Assembly: GCA_038131595.1 (NCBI GenBank)
Contig: JAYPPR010000008.1
Coordinates: 1,966,948 to 2,030,947, forward strand
DNA from: UBA9926 sp038131595
GTDB taxonomy: Bacteria > Pseudomonadota > Gammaproteobacteria > Pseudomonadales > Azotimanducaceae
DNA: 64,000 nucleotides
Reading direction: 5' to 3'
Made by a program: the position numbers and the translations under genes
In this document: positions 1 through 8,654 of the stretch, in pieces
Position numbering within the stretch: the first letter of the stretch is position 1
Layout of the letters: the number at the start of each line of letters is the position of its first letter
Notes under the pieces: model-generated
The model's input: only the letters and a program-made list of their open reading frames with translations
Told to the model about the DNA's origin: nothing
Database searches by the model: none

Positions 1-576
1 GCTGCGCTGGCGGGCGCTGACCCAGGCCGTGTGCAAGGTTATGCGGTTGATTTAACGAGCCGGTCGGATTGCGTGCGGTGTGTCGGGTCGATCAGAGAGA
101 ATGCTGAGCGTATCGACGTACTGTGTAATGTTGCCGGCGGTTTCATGATGGGTGAAGGGGTCGCCGAAACATCAGACGAGACATGGGATTTCCTTTTTAA
201 TCTGAATACCAAGAGCGTGATGCACATGGCCGCAGCCGTAGTGCCGCTGATGCGGGAGTCAGGGGCTGGAAAGATCATCAATGTAGGGGCGCTTGCCGCC
301 GGCCAAGGGCTTGGCCAAATGGGTGCGTATATTGCGTCGAAGTCGGCCACAATTCGTCTCACTGAAAGCCTCGCAGCTGAATTAAAGCCGGTTGGAATCA
401 ACGTGAACGGCGTATTACCCGATGTGATCGACACGCCGAGAAATCGAGCGGATATGCCCGATGCAGATTATTCGAGCTGGGTCGCGCCGTCTGATCTTGC
501 CGCGGTCATTGGTTTTCTTGCTTCTGATGCTGCCGCGGCGGTACATGGCGCGATGATCCCGGTAACGGGTCGGTGA
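1..576 (+). CDS. SDR family oxidoreductase, 5'-truncated by window edge
   Basis: The reading frame is open from base 1, so the start and most of the Rossmann nucleotide-binding segment lie outside the window; 191 codons are visible. A classical short-chain dehydrogenase C-terminal half is present: NVAGG, the KIINVG strand, a YIASK catalytic pair (Tyr110 and Lys114 in visible numbering) and a terminal GAMIPVTGR. The family would use NAD(P)H to reduce a carbonyl or oxidise an alcohol; the substrate is unknown. The residue 13 before the Tyr, normally the catalytic Ser, reads as Ala (NVGALAAG), so activity may be altered. The NUDIX gene follows 30 bp downstream on the same strand. Confidence 0.85.
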   Translation, partial: AALAGADPGRVQGYAVDLTSRSDCVRCVGSIRENAERIDVLCNVAGGFMMGEGVAETSDETWDFLFNLNTKSVMHMAAAVVPLMRESGAGKIINVGALAAGQGLGQMGAYIASKSATIRLTESLAAELKPVGINVNGVLPDVIDTPRNRADMPDADYSSWVAPSDLAAVIGFLASDAAAAVHGAMIPVTGR

Positions 577-606
577 TGAGTAGAGTGCTCTATCGGGGAG
601 TATCAC

Positions 607-1167
607 GTGATTGAGAAGTGGAAACGGCTTGGGCAGAAGGTGCTGCTTGATTTGCGGATCATGAAAGTGCTCGAAATTGAGGCGAGCTCGGCAAGAGGGG
701 TTGCTCCCCATCCTTTTTATGTCTTTGACACCGTCGATTGGATCAATGTCTTGCCCATCACGGCGGATGGTCAAGTGGTATTCGTTCGTCAATATCGACA
801 TGGAAGCGATGAGATCTCACTTGAGATCCCGGGTGGGATGGTTGATCCAGGCGAGGAGCCTGCGGTGGCTGCGGCCCGCGAGTGTTTGGAGGAAAGTGGC
901 TTTCGGGCAGAAGGGCTGGTGTCGCTCGGCGCACTACGACCAAATCCTGCCGTCTTTTCGAATTATCTGCACACGTTTGTTGCGCACAATGTCACCGAGG
1001 TCGGTGAAATACAGAACACAGCGACCGAAGAGACCGAACTCGTCCTATTTGATCTCGAGGCGCTGCCCGAGTTGATGCTGGACGGTACGATCGATCATGC
1101 GCTCGTCGTGGCAACCATTTGGCGGTATTTTTATGCCCGTGAAAATGGCTTGCTATCCGCCGGTTGA
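607..1167 (+). CDS. NUDIX hydrolase, ADP-ribose pyrophosphatase-like
   Basis: A 186-residue protein with a textbook Nudix box at residues 77-99: Gly77, five residues, Glu83, seven residues, then Arg91-Glu92 and Glu95-Glu96-Ser-Gly98-Phe99. The box coordinates Mg2+ for cleavage of a nucleoside diphosphate linked to another group. The upstream FVRQYRHG and IPGGMVDPGE segments and the overall length resemble the ADP-ribose/ADP-sugar pyrophosphatase branch, which clears ADP-ribose in the cytoplasm. Translation starts at GTG 607 behind GGGGAG with good spacing. It lies 30 bp after the SDR gene and is probably co-transcribed with it. The exact substrate cannot be told from sequence. Confidence 0.88.
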   Translation: MIEKWKRLGQKVLLDLRIMKVLEIEASSARGVAPHPFYVFDTVDWINVLPITADGQVVFVRQYRHGSDEISLEIPGGMVDPGEEPAVAAARECLEESGFRAEGLVSLGALRPNPAVFSNYLHTFVAHNVTEVGEIQNTATEETELVLFDLEALPELMLDGTIDHALVVATIWRYFYARENGLLSAG

Positions 1168-1432
1168 ACTAGTTTGCTTCACAAAATTCTCTTTCTTCCT
1201 TTCGGATCGCTCGCTGGTTTGGGATTGAATAGACTCGGGCTTCATACCTTGCAAGGCAAGTGGTCATCCCAACCCAACCGGTAAAAGGCCTGGTCTGACA
1301 TCTGCTCAGAGAATATGCATAACGGGCCCTGTTCGCCCGAGAGAGCGATGGCGAGAACGATCGAGATTGATGATCGGATGCGAAGATAAAATGCTGTGAT
1401 GAAGCGGCTATGACGACTGTGAGACGCCCTTT

Positions 1433-2224
1433 TTAAACCTGCTCTGCAGCCGCGCGTTGCTCGAGGCGGTTGCTTCGAATCATGGCTTGGATTTCCTGCA
1501 CGTAGGCCTCGCCTCTCACCGAGTAGGCCTTCAATCCCTCTGCCAACTGAGAACCCAGTGACGGTGTATTGAGGCCGCGCAAGGACATACGAATGGCTCG
1601 TAAGTCTGCGTAAGCTGAGTTGGTATTGATGTTGTGGATGTAGGCAGTCACGCTGTCATAGATTGAGGCATATCGCTTGACCTCATGGGTTGCGCCTTGG
1701 TCGCGCTGCTTTGGCTTGAGGCCACAGCCTTCGACATAGCACCAGACGCCGAAAAAGTTGTTCCCATCGAGTGCGAAGCGCGACGTTCCCCAGCCAGATT
1801 CATTCGCTGCTTGAGCGAGCACCAATGATACAGGGAGGGTATCAACCCGTTGCAACAGTTTGTCCCACGTGATGTCCATCGCGTTCATGGCGGATGGCGA
1901 GGCTACCTTGTAATGGGCTGAAAGCGCTTTGATTCTGGCAACGACACTCGCGTCGAGGGCTTGTCCCTCTGATAACTGGGTTCTGTGCTTTAACAGAAAG
2001 GCTCTGGCTTTAAGAATTTCAGCGTTAGCGTGCCTAATTTTAGGTGCGAGGAAGTCAAAGAATTGTTCTTTTTTCTCTCTGACATTCTCGATCTCAGAGA
2101 AGACAGGAGCAGCTGGCCACTCCACACTCGATTGGAAAAAGTGCGTGGCTACGAGATCCCCTTCGCCAGATGCGAAGCCGCTGGACGGAATTAAACAGAT
2201 CATCAATAAGGCAATGCGTCGCAT
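1433..2224 (-). CDS. Bax-like glucosaminidase-domain protein, exported
   Basis: About 263 residues. The N-terminus MRRIALLMICLIPSSGFASG is a typical Sec signal peptide, so the protein should act in the periplasm or envelope. Residues ~130-240 form a glucosaminidase (LYZ2-type) domain: LVLAQAANESGWGTSRFA carries the catalytic Glu, followed by GNNFFGVWCY and a tail with YASIYDSVTAYIHNINT. This architecture matches the Bax proteins of gammaproteobacteria, which are thought to cleave peptidoglycan glycan strands. I chose ATG 2224; an in-frame GTG at 2233 would add three residues. The gene is monocistronic and divergent from the gene at 2459. Confidence 0.85.
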   Translation of the reverse strand: MRRIALLMICLIPSSGFASGEGDLVATHFFQSSVEWPAAPVFSEIENVREKKEQFFDFLAPKIRHANAEILKARAFLLKHRTQLSEGQALDASVVARIKALSAHYKVASPSAMNAMDITWDKLLQRVDTLPVSLVLAQAANESGWGTSRFALDGNNFFGVWCYVEGCGLKPKQRDQGATHEVKRYASIYDSVTAYIHNINTNSAYADLRAIRMSLRGLNTPSLGSQLAEGLKAYSVRGEAYVQEIQAMIRSNRLEQRAAAEQV

Positions 2225-2458
2225 GATTGCCACCGGTTGACCACAATGAACGCGCCATATTATTCATTTTTTCTCCACTATCAACCATTTTTTTCACTTT
2301 TGTTCAGCGTCGATTCAGGATTGAAAAAAGCGCGTTTTTATCAATTTCAACCGCGAGGCCTGCTTGGTGTCCGCAGTAAGTAGATGAAAAATAAACTATT
2401 TCTGATTTTATGAGCCGTGTTAGGCTACGAAGTAAGATCGTGTGCATTGAGGCGGCCA

Positions 2459-2821
2459 TTGTCGACTGAGCCAATTGAAGAGAAAACTGAACAGAAGGCC
2501 GAACAAAAGACTGAGCACCAGAATAGGCAGCAGGTACTTGTGCTTTATCTGGCGAGCTCGGCGTTGGATAGCCCAGTGAAAGGCTGGAGTTATTACGATG
2601 GTTGGTCGGATGATCCCGTGAGTATTGGACACGAGTCTGAACCACCTTACCGCACTGGTCTTGAAGCGCTACGAGATGGCTGGAGGCTGATTCAGGCGAG
2701 CCCTTTGATCGATCACGGAGAAGGATCGGAGTTTCGAACGGGTTACTTGAAGTACGAATTCTTCTTTGAGCGTTGGCTAGCGCAACCCGAGAGCCCAATC
2801 GACAGTGGGGCGCCTAGATAA
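2459..2821 (+). CDS. Conserved-looking hypothetical protein (~120 aa)
   Basis: I do not recognise a named family. The N-terminal 25 residues are low-complexity, rich in Glu, Lys and Gln, and probably disordered. The rest looks like a compact folded domain with many aromatics (KGWSYYDGW, PYRTGLEALRDGWRLIQ, TGYLKYEFFFERW). The start is uncertain: TTG 2459 has GAGG six bases upstream, while an in-frame GTG at 2417 lacks an obvious ribosome binding site. It ends 13 bp before the PhyH dioxygenase start, so the two are probably one operon. There is no signal peptide, so it is likely cytoplasmic. Confidence 0.65.
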   Translation: MSTEPIEEKTEQKAEQKTEHQNRQQVLVLYLASSALDSPVKGWSYYDGWSDDPVSIGHESEPPYRTGLEALRDGWRLIQASPLIDHGEGSEFRTGYLKYEFFFERWLAQPESPIDSGAPR

Positions 2822-2834
2822 ATCGAGGATCGGA

Positions 2835-3764
2835 ATGAAATTAACCTCTCTGCAAATGGCAACCTTCGTTGCCAAGGGATATCTACGCTTTGATGGGGTT
2901 GTTCCCGAGGATTTAAATCAACGATTGCTAGAACGGTTCAGCGCGATTGATCCCAGTCAAAGTCGCCACTTGGGCGATTATTACCGCAAGGCCATGGCTG
3001 AGCGGGTGCTTCCTGTTTGCGATTCGGGTGTCCCGCTAGCGGACCTTTTTCAGCATTCGCCAGACTTTCAGGCACTGCTGGATATCCCTGCTATTTCAGG
3101 GGCGATTCAGAGCCTGCTGGGTGAGGGGCCAATATTTGATCATCACTTCTTGCACGTCACGATTCCTCCAAGCGAGCGACGTCGAATGGGCATGCCAGAT
3201 ACGGCGCAACACTATCATCAAGATTCGACCATCGATCCTGCGATGGCATTCGATATTCAGCTGTTTTACTTTCCGCAGGAGGTGACCGAGCCCATGGGTG
3301 GGACCCGATTTCTGCCTGGCTCACATCTTAGGGTGGTGAGCGAGGCGGCGATTTCGCGCTATCAGAATATTGTGGGTCAACAGCACGTGGTTTGCCCTGC
3401 TGGAACGGTGCTCATATTTCACAAAGGGCTTTGGCACGGGGGAGGCTTGAATCGGAGTGACCAAACTCGCTTTCTTTATAAGATCAGGCTCGCGCCAGGA
3501 GGATCACAAGTCAGGCAGTGGAACGCCGATGATTTGACGCCGGCTGACGCGAAGCAGCGTGCAACCTTTTGGCAGGACAATGCAGCAGCCTCAGCGATTC
3601 AAGAGACGTTAATGAGGCCTGAGCCTTGGTTTGAGTTCGATACGGGGCGGTTGGAATTGATTAACCGCGTCAGGCTGTGGCGTTACCTGTTAGGGGACGC
3701 GAGCGCTGACGTCGATTACTGGTTGACCCGATTAGAACGGCCCCAAATAAGTGAGGTTGGATAG
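2835..3764 (+). CDS. Phytanoyl-CoA dioxygenase (PhyH) family protein
   Basis: A 309-residue Fe(II)/2-oxoglutarate dioxygenase. The metal triad is visible as His128-x-Asp130 in HYHQDSTID and His201 in LWHGGGLNRSDQTRF; the Arg just after the distal His is the expected 2-oxoglutarate ligand. GGTRFLPGSHLR is the conserved PhyH strand between them. The family hydroxylates unactivated carbons of lipids, amino acids or secondary metabolites using O2; the substrate here is unknown. ATG 2835 has GAGG upstream; an earlier start at 2805 would overlap the previous gene. It is probably co-transcribed with the small gene before it. A second, quite different PhyH gene lies at 45670. Confidence 0.88.
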   Translation: MKLTSLQMATFVAKGYLRFDGVVPEDLNQRLLERFSAIDPSQSRHLGDYYRKAMAERVLPVCDSGVPLADLFQHSPDFQALLDIPAISGAIQSLLGEGPIFDHHFLHVTIPPSERRRMGMPDTAQHYHQDSTIDPAMAFDIQLFYFPQEVTEPMGGTRFLPGSHLRVVSEAAISRYQNIVGQQHVVCPAGTVLIFHKGLWHGGGLNRSDQTRFLYKIRLAPGGSQVRQWNADDLTPADAKQRATFWQDNAAASAIQETLMRPEPWFEFDTGRLELINRVRLWRYLLGDASADVDYWLTRLERPQISEVG

Positions 3765-3950
3765 TCACTTTTACTGACTTTCAATTTGACTCGGTACGCT
3801 AATTCGTGACTTTGAGTCGTTCCTTTGATTCGTTATTGGGGTCAGCCGAAGCGGCGTTGGATAAAAAGGCCCAGCGCTGTAAAGACCGAGCGCCGTAAAG
3901 GAAATACTCAGCGCCAGAGCATGCCATGGCGCTGCGATCTGCTACTAACG

Positions 3951-5849
3951 TCAGGGCTCTACAACATTGAATCCACTAATGAACGTATCGAGATGAGCGA
4001 AGGTCTCGATGACTGCTTGTACCTCGCCCTCGACAGTGATTAATCCGTCGCGAATGACATCTTCGATTCGGCGCTCACCCGACATGACCTCGATCAACAG
4101 GGTTCTTGAGAGGCTGACGATCGCATCGGCTGAGGAGGGCGCATCATCTGGCCGGTAGAACAGGGTTCGATTCGACACACCAATCACCCAAGGCTCGTCA
4201 ACATCGGAAAAGCGTAAGCCAAGCAGGGTAGTAATGCCGCCCAAAGCCTCTGATTGCATGCGAATAGACATGGCATCAAGCACTTGTTCAACCGTCATAG
4301 CGCTCAAGATACCCCTTGCCCGTACTGGCTGGCCTGCATTAGGCGGAGGCCCCAGTCTTAGTTCTTGGGCGGCGTTGAGGTAGGCATTTCGGAAGGTTGA
4401 TGATTCAGCTTGATAGCCTAGTTGCTCCATCGTGTCTGCTTGCAGACAGCGCGCTGCGTCGTTATCTGGATTGGCAAAGATCAAGTGATTAAGCAATTCA
4501 ACCGCCCATCGGTAGTCCCCCTCATCGAACGCCGCCTGTGCCCGATCGAACAGCGCCTCCTCGCCACCTGCTAGTTCAACGTATCGGGCACCTGCTTCTA
4601 CCGGTGGCAGCTTGTGAAGATTGGCAGGATTGCCGTCGTACCAGCTGAGATAGCGCTGATAGACCGCTTTGGCGTTATGAACGAGATCGCCGTAGTAGCC
4701 TCGCGTGTGATCGTTGGCGAGAAACTCCTCAGGCAGCGACAGCTGCTCCGAGATTTCGGTGGGGACCGCGCCATGGTTCGCAAGCCGCATGGCTTGGTCG
4801 TGCATCCATTTATAGAGGTCACGCTGATTCGTTAAAAATGCTGATACCTCTTCCTTACCCCATTGGGGCCAATTGTGGGAGGTAAATAAAATGTCGGTTT
4901 GTTCAGCGAAAAGGGCCATCGCCTCGTGAATGTACTTGGACCATTTCAATGCGTTCCGCACTAGCGCGCCCCGAATTGGGATCAGGTTGTGCATCGTGTG
5001 ACTGCAGTTCTCAGCCATGCACAGCGCGCGAAACTGTGGGAAGTAGAAGTTCATTTCTGCCGGTGCTTCGGTCTCTGGCGTGAGTTGAAAAACCACCTCG
5101 ATGCCATCGATGGTCATGGTTTCGCCCGTTTTTGTGATGTCGTGCGTGGGCGCAATTAACCCGGGAGCGCCGAGGGGTAGTCCGTTGCCTAACCCGCAGT
5201 CGACGTGGCCTTTGGGGTCCGCCGGAAGCAATACGCCAAACTGAAATAAAGCCCGGCGTGCCATTGCCGGGCCGGCGATGACGTTCTCGCCAACCGTTTC
5301 TGCAAGAAAGTGCTCCGGCGCGATGATCTTGCATCGACCAGCATCGACATCTTCTTGTGACACAACCCCTAAAACGCCCCCGAAGTGATCGGTATGAGAG
5401 TGGGTGTAAATCACCGCATGAACCGGGCGCTCTCCCAGTTGCGCATTGGCAAGCGCGAGCGCATCCCTAGCCGTTTGCTCGGTCGTTAAAGGGTCGACAA
5501 TGAGCCAACCCGTATCACCGCGAATGAACGTGATATTGGAGAGGTCGTATCCCCGAACCTGCCAAATGCCATCAGTGACCTCAAATAACCCGTGATGGTG
5601 ATTGAGCTGGGCGTGGCGCCAGAGGCTCGGGTGGACGGTGGCGGGCGCAGGCTCATCGCCCGCCAAGAAATCATAGCGATTGACGTCAACCACGGCCCGT
5701 CCAGAAGGGTCAAGGATCACGCCGGTTGGATGGTGCGCAACGAACCCTCGAGAGGCTCGTTCAAAATCTCCCGAGTCTGTCGGGGTCGTCGCCGAGCGGT
5801 GCAAATCAACGGTGTGTTGGGTTGCGTCTTTTCTTTCTTTCGATGTCAT
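3951..5849 (-). CDS. Alkyl/aryl-sulfatase, metallo-beta-lactamase fold (SdsA1/BDS1 type)
   Basis: A 632-residue protein with the architecture of secondary and primary alkylsulfatases. The N-terminal zinc hydrolase domain has THSHTDHFGG (His150, His152, Asp154, His155) and a later SHTMHNLIPIRGA segment. A helical dimerisation region follows (AQAAFDEGDYRWAVELLNHL), then a C-terminal SCP2-like domain of about 125 residues (AMTVEQVLDAMSIRM onward). The enzyme hydrolyses alkyl sulfate esters such as dodecyl sulfate to alcohol and sulfate. I see no N-terminal signal peptide, unlike some secreted relatives, so it may be cytoplasmic. It is transcribed alone, divergent from the thiolase gene. Confidence 0.92.
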   Translation of the reverse strand: MTSKERKDATQHTVDLHRSATTPTDSGDFERASRGFVAHHPTGVILDPSGRAVVDVNRYDFLAGDEPAPATVHPSLWRHAQLNHHHGLFEVTDGIWQVRGYDLSNITFIRGDTGWLIVDPLTTEQTARDALALANAQLGERPVHAVIYTHSHTDHFGGVLGVVSQEDVDAGRCKIIAPEHFLAETVGENVIAGPAMARRALFQFGVLLPADPKGHVDCGLGNGLPLGAPGLIAPTHDITKTGETMTIDGIEVVFQLTPETEAPAEMNFYFPQFRALCMAENCSHTMHNLIPIRGALVRNALKWSKYIHEAMALFAEQTDILFTSHNWPQWGKEEVSAFLTNQRDLYKWMHDQAMRLANHGAVPTEISEQLSLPEEFLANDHTRGYYGDLVHNAKAVYQRYLSWYDGNPANLHKLPPVEAGARYVELAGGEEALFDRAQAAFDEGDYRWAVELLNHLIFANPDNDAARCLQADTMEQLGYQAESSTFRNAYLNAAQELRLGPPPNAGQPVRARGILSAMTVEQVLDAMSIRMQSEALGGITTLLGLRFSDVDEPWVIGVSNRTLFYRPDDAPSSADAIVSLSRTLLIEVMSGERRIEDVIRDGLITVEGEVQAVIETFAHLDTFISGFNVVEP

Positions 5850-6117
5850 AGCTCCCCCTTGCTAGCAATGATTGTAAATCGGCTGATCGAGGAGCGAAAC
5901 AACACATGGACTCATGAATGGGCCGCGCTCGGTCTTCGCCGGCGGGGACCGAGCAGGGGATGAAATGTAAGCGCGACCAAGCGTATGATGGGAAAGAGAG
6001 GTCGGTTGGCCAACGCTATGTGGTGGCTCACCCCATTAAGTGATTACCAAGCGGCTCTGCCGAAAGTGATACACGATCTTTAACAACACCATTCACAGGA
6101 AACCATAGGAGCCAAAC

Positions 6118-7347
6118 ATGGGCGAGGCTTGGATTATCGATGCAGCGAGGACACCTCGCGCCATAGGAAAGCAAGGCAAGGGCGCCTTGTGGGAAATTCA
6201 CCCGCAAAAGCTACTGTCGACAGTCTTATCAGCTTTGGTTGAAAGGAACGGCCTAGATACCAATGACATCGACGATGTGGTGATGAGCTGCAGCAGTCAG
6301 GTAAAAAAACAGGCGCAATGTATCGCCCGTATGGCTGCACTTGATGCGGGCTATTCGACCCGTGCTTCAGGCGTTACGTTGGATCGATTTTGTGGTGGCG
6401 GGATTTCCGCGGTGAACATGGGCGCTGCCTCGATCATGAGTGGGATGGAAGACCTGGTCGTAGCCGGTGGCGTGGAAATGATGTCCTATGTTGCGGCCGA
6501 GGGTATTCCAACGCCCCTCGATGCGCACAATGTGGATCTGCGCAATGCGCATCCACAGACCCAAGTGGGTATTGCTGCAGACATTATTGCGACCGAAGAA
6601 GGCTTCTCAAGAGAGGAACTGGATCGCTTTTCTGCCATGAGCCAGCAACGGGCGGGGGCGGCCATTGAGGCGGGTGCTTTCGATCGTAGCTTGATTCCTG
6701 TGCGCCACCCTGATGGCTCGGTAGCATTGGATAAAGAAGAATTCCCCAGACCAAAAACGACGGCCGAGCTTCTTTCGGGCCTCGAGCCTGTCTTTGATAA
6801 ATACATGGATCTGCCTTTCTTTGATTCAGGACTGACTTTCAGAGATATGGTCGCCAAAAAGTGGCCTGACCTCGACATCAAGCACGTTCATCATGCGGGC
6901 AGCTCATCAGGGGTCGTTGATGGGGCTGGAGCCCTGGTGCTTGCTTCTCCCGAGTACGCCAAGGCGAATGGGCTCACGCCTCGCGCCAAAATAAAAGCCA
7001 TGGCTAACATGGGCCACTCGCCGGAATACATTCTCAATGCTCCAGTGGATGCAGCAAAGAAGGTGCTTGATAAGGCATCGATGACACTGGCAGACATCGA
7101 CCTCTTTGAGGTCAATGAGGCGTTTGCCGTTGTTCCAGTGAAATTCATGCGAGACCTTGGCGTTGATCACGACAAGCTCAACGTGAATGGCGGGGCGATA
7201 GCGCTCGGTCATCCTATCGGCGCAACCGGCGCGATGCTGATTGGTACAGCGCTGGATGAGCTTGAACGACGTGGGCAATCGAATGCGCTGATTACGATGT
7301 GCGCCGCCGGTGGGATGGCCCCTGCGATCATTATCGAGCGAGTCTAG
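6118..7347 (+). CDS. Acetyl-CoA C-acyltransferase (thiolase II family)
   Basis: A 409-residue thiolase. The nucleophilic Cys92 sits in LDRFCGGGISAVNMG; the C-terminal signature NVNGGAIALGHPIGATGA and the second catalytic Cys in TMCAAGGMAP are intact, as is NEAFAVV. It would catalyse thiolytic cleavage of 3-ketoacyl-CoA, or the reverse condensation of two acetyl-CoA, in the cytoplasm. ATG 6118 is preceded by ATAGGAGCC with good spacing. No beta-oxidation partner adjoins it; an acyl-CoA dehydrogenase lies at 24356 and an enoyl-CoA hydratase at 42114. The direction (catabolic or polyester/ketone biosynthesis) cannot be decided. Confidence 0.93.
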   Translation: MGEAWIIDAARTPRAIGKQGKGALWEIHPQKLLSTVLSALVERNGLDTNDIDDVVMSCSSQVKKQAQCIARMAALDAGYSTRASGVTLDRFCGGGISAVNMGAASIMSGMEDLVVAGGVEMMSYVAAEGIPTPLDAHNVDLRNAHPQTQVGIAADIIATEEGFSREELDRFSAMSQQRAGAAIEAGAFDRSLIPVRHPDGSVALDKEEFPRPKTTAELLSGLEPVFDKYMDLPFFDSGLTFRDMVAKKWPDLDIKHVHHAGSSSGVVDGAGALVLASPEYAKANGLTPRAKIKAMANMGHSPEYILNAPVDAAKKVLDKASMTLADIDLFEVNEAFAVVPVKFMRDLGVDHDKLNVNGGAIALGHPIGATGAMLIGTALDELERRGQSNALITMCAAGGMAPAIIIERV

Positions 7348-7761
7348 GCCAACGGTAAACGCGAGCGGTAACTCTGGCCCGACAGGTTGAGGCAGCCTTT
7401 TTATTTGCAAAAAGGTGGTATTTGCAAAAAGCTGGTGGTCGTGAAAAGTTAGTTGCAAAGAGTTAACTGTAAGAGCTAGCTGAAAAAAAATACTGTTGAT
7501 CGCTAGGGGCTAGGCCTGTCTAAAACAACGTCATGGCTTGGGCTGTTCGGCGTTAACGAGGAGCATGCGCACGGCAGATCTATAAGGATTTGCCCTAGCT
7601 GCGCCGCATACTGGGCGACGTGATTGCCGACACTAGCGCAACTTAATTTACGATGGGTGCGGTCTGCGGAGTCCTAAGCTTTTTGTTATAAGCGCTTTGT
7701 TCTGAGGCTTCGTTCTGAGCGCTTTGCTCGAAGCGCTTCGCCTAAAGCTGCAGATCTTAAG
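7348..7761. other. Intergenic spacer with short tandem duplications
   Basis: No convincing gene. A 17-bp unit beginning TTTGCAAAAA is repeated at 7404-7420 and 7421-7437 with small changes, and the stretch 7690-7745 repeats AGCGCTTTG/GTTCTGAG-like words several times on both strands. The thiolase reads into it from the left and the NUDIX gene on the minus strand reads into it from the right, so it is a convergent spacer. I see no clear intrinsic terminator. Confidence 0.6.
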
Positions 7762-8574
7762 CTACAACCGCACCCAGCCGGTCTCGACGTTTTCCAACGC
7801 GTCGTCATAGCCTGCCTCACCCGGCAGTAATAGCTCTCTTGATTCGTTAGCGACTCTGACCCGCTCAAAGGTTCGGTGTGCTTCGAGATAGGAAAAAACA
7901 TCAGCGACTGATTCGTGCTGAGACAGATTTTTCAGCATGCGTAAGGTGGGCGTCATGAGATCCATGTCACCTGAGGCGAACGCATCGAGTACCGATTGGG
8001 GCGTCATCCAAGCAGAGTCCACGAGCTCTTGATCATCATGGGCGGCTTGGCTGCTATCTGGGCAGGCCGTAATAAAAAAACGAGCGTCGAATCGTCTCGG
8101 TGAGCCCAGTGGGGTGACCCATCTGGCGACGAGTTGCATCGCCGTGGCATCAGGGGTCATGGACCAAGTTGCTAGTATTTCATTGAAGGGCAAGGAACCG
8201 GCATTGAGTGCAGACCGAGCCTCAACTAATGCATTGCTCGTCGGCCGTGTCGCCAATGCCGAACTCGTCGTCATGAGTACGCCTGATTCCTCGAAACACT
8301 CACGGATGGCGGCGGCATAATATGCGCGATCTTCAAACGGGTTGATTGGCTTTTCAGTTCTGCCAGGGATATCGATTTGATCCTGGCCGTGTATCTCTAG
8401 TTCAAAGTCGGCTGGGTCCACCGCGCCACCAGGGAATACCCACATTCCTCCGGCGAATACGGTTTTTGCGTGTCTGCGCATCATGAGGACTTCAAGCGCC
8501 GGGGTCTCTCGAATGAGCATGACCGTCGCCGCAGGCCTAATTGGAACGGATGCTGGATCGAATTCGTCGGCCAT
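7762..8574 (-). CDS. NUDIX hydrolase, NUDT19/acyl-CoA-pyrophosphatase-like
   Basis: A 270-residue protein. The N-terminal half is a Nudix domain: PAATVMLIRETPALEVLMMRR, then WVFPGGAVDPADFE, a long insert, and AAIRECFEESGVLM. The insertion of about 30 residues between the Gly part and the REcfEESG part of the box is typical of the NUDT19-like branch, some of whose members hydrolyse CoA or acyl-CoA esters. The C-terminal part (WVTPLGSPRRFDARFFI, WMTPQSVLDAF) also matches that branch. The substrate is inferred, not shown. It lies 80 bp downstream of the aminotransferase gene on the same strand. Confidence 0.85.
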   Translation of the reverse strand: MADEFDPASVPIRPAATVMLIRETPALEVLMMRRHAKTVFAGGMWVFPGGAVDPADFELEIHGQDQIDIPGRTEKPINPFEDRAYYAAAIRECFEESGVLMTTSSALATRPTSNALVEARSALNAGSLPFNEILATWSMTPDATAMQLVARWVTPLGSPRRFDARFFITACPDSSQAAHDDQELVDSAWMTPQSVLDAFASGDMDLMTPTLRMLKNLSQHESVADVFSYLEAHRTFERVRVANESRELLLPGEAGYDDALENVETGWVRL

Positions 8575-8654
8575 GAGCGCTCAGGTTTCGTGAAGTGGCC
8601 TCGGCTGGATGCCAAGGCCTGCTTGCAATAGTGGTTAAGAGGGGTGTCGAGGGG

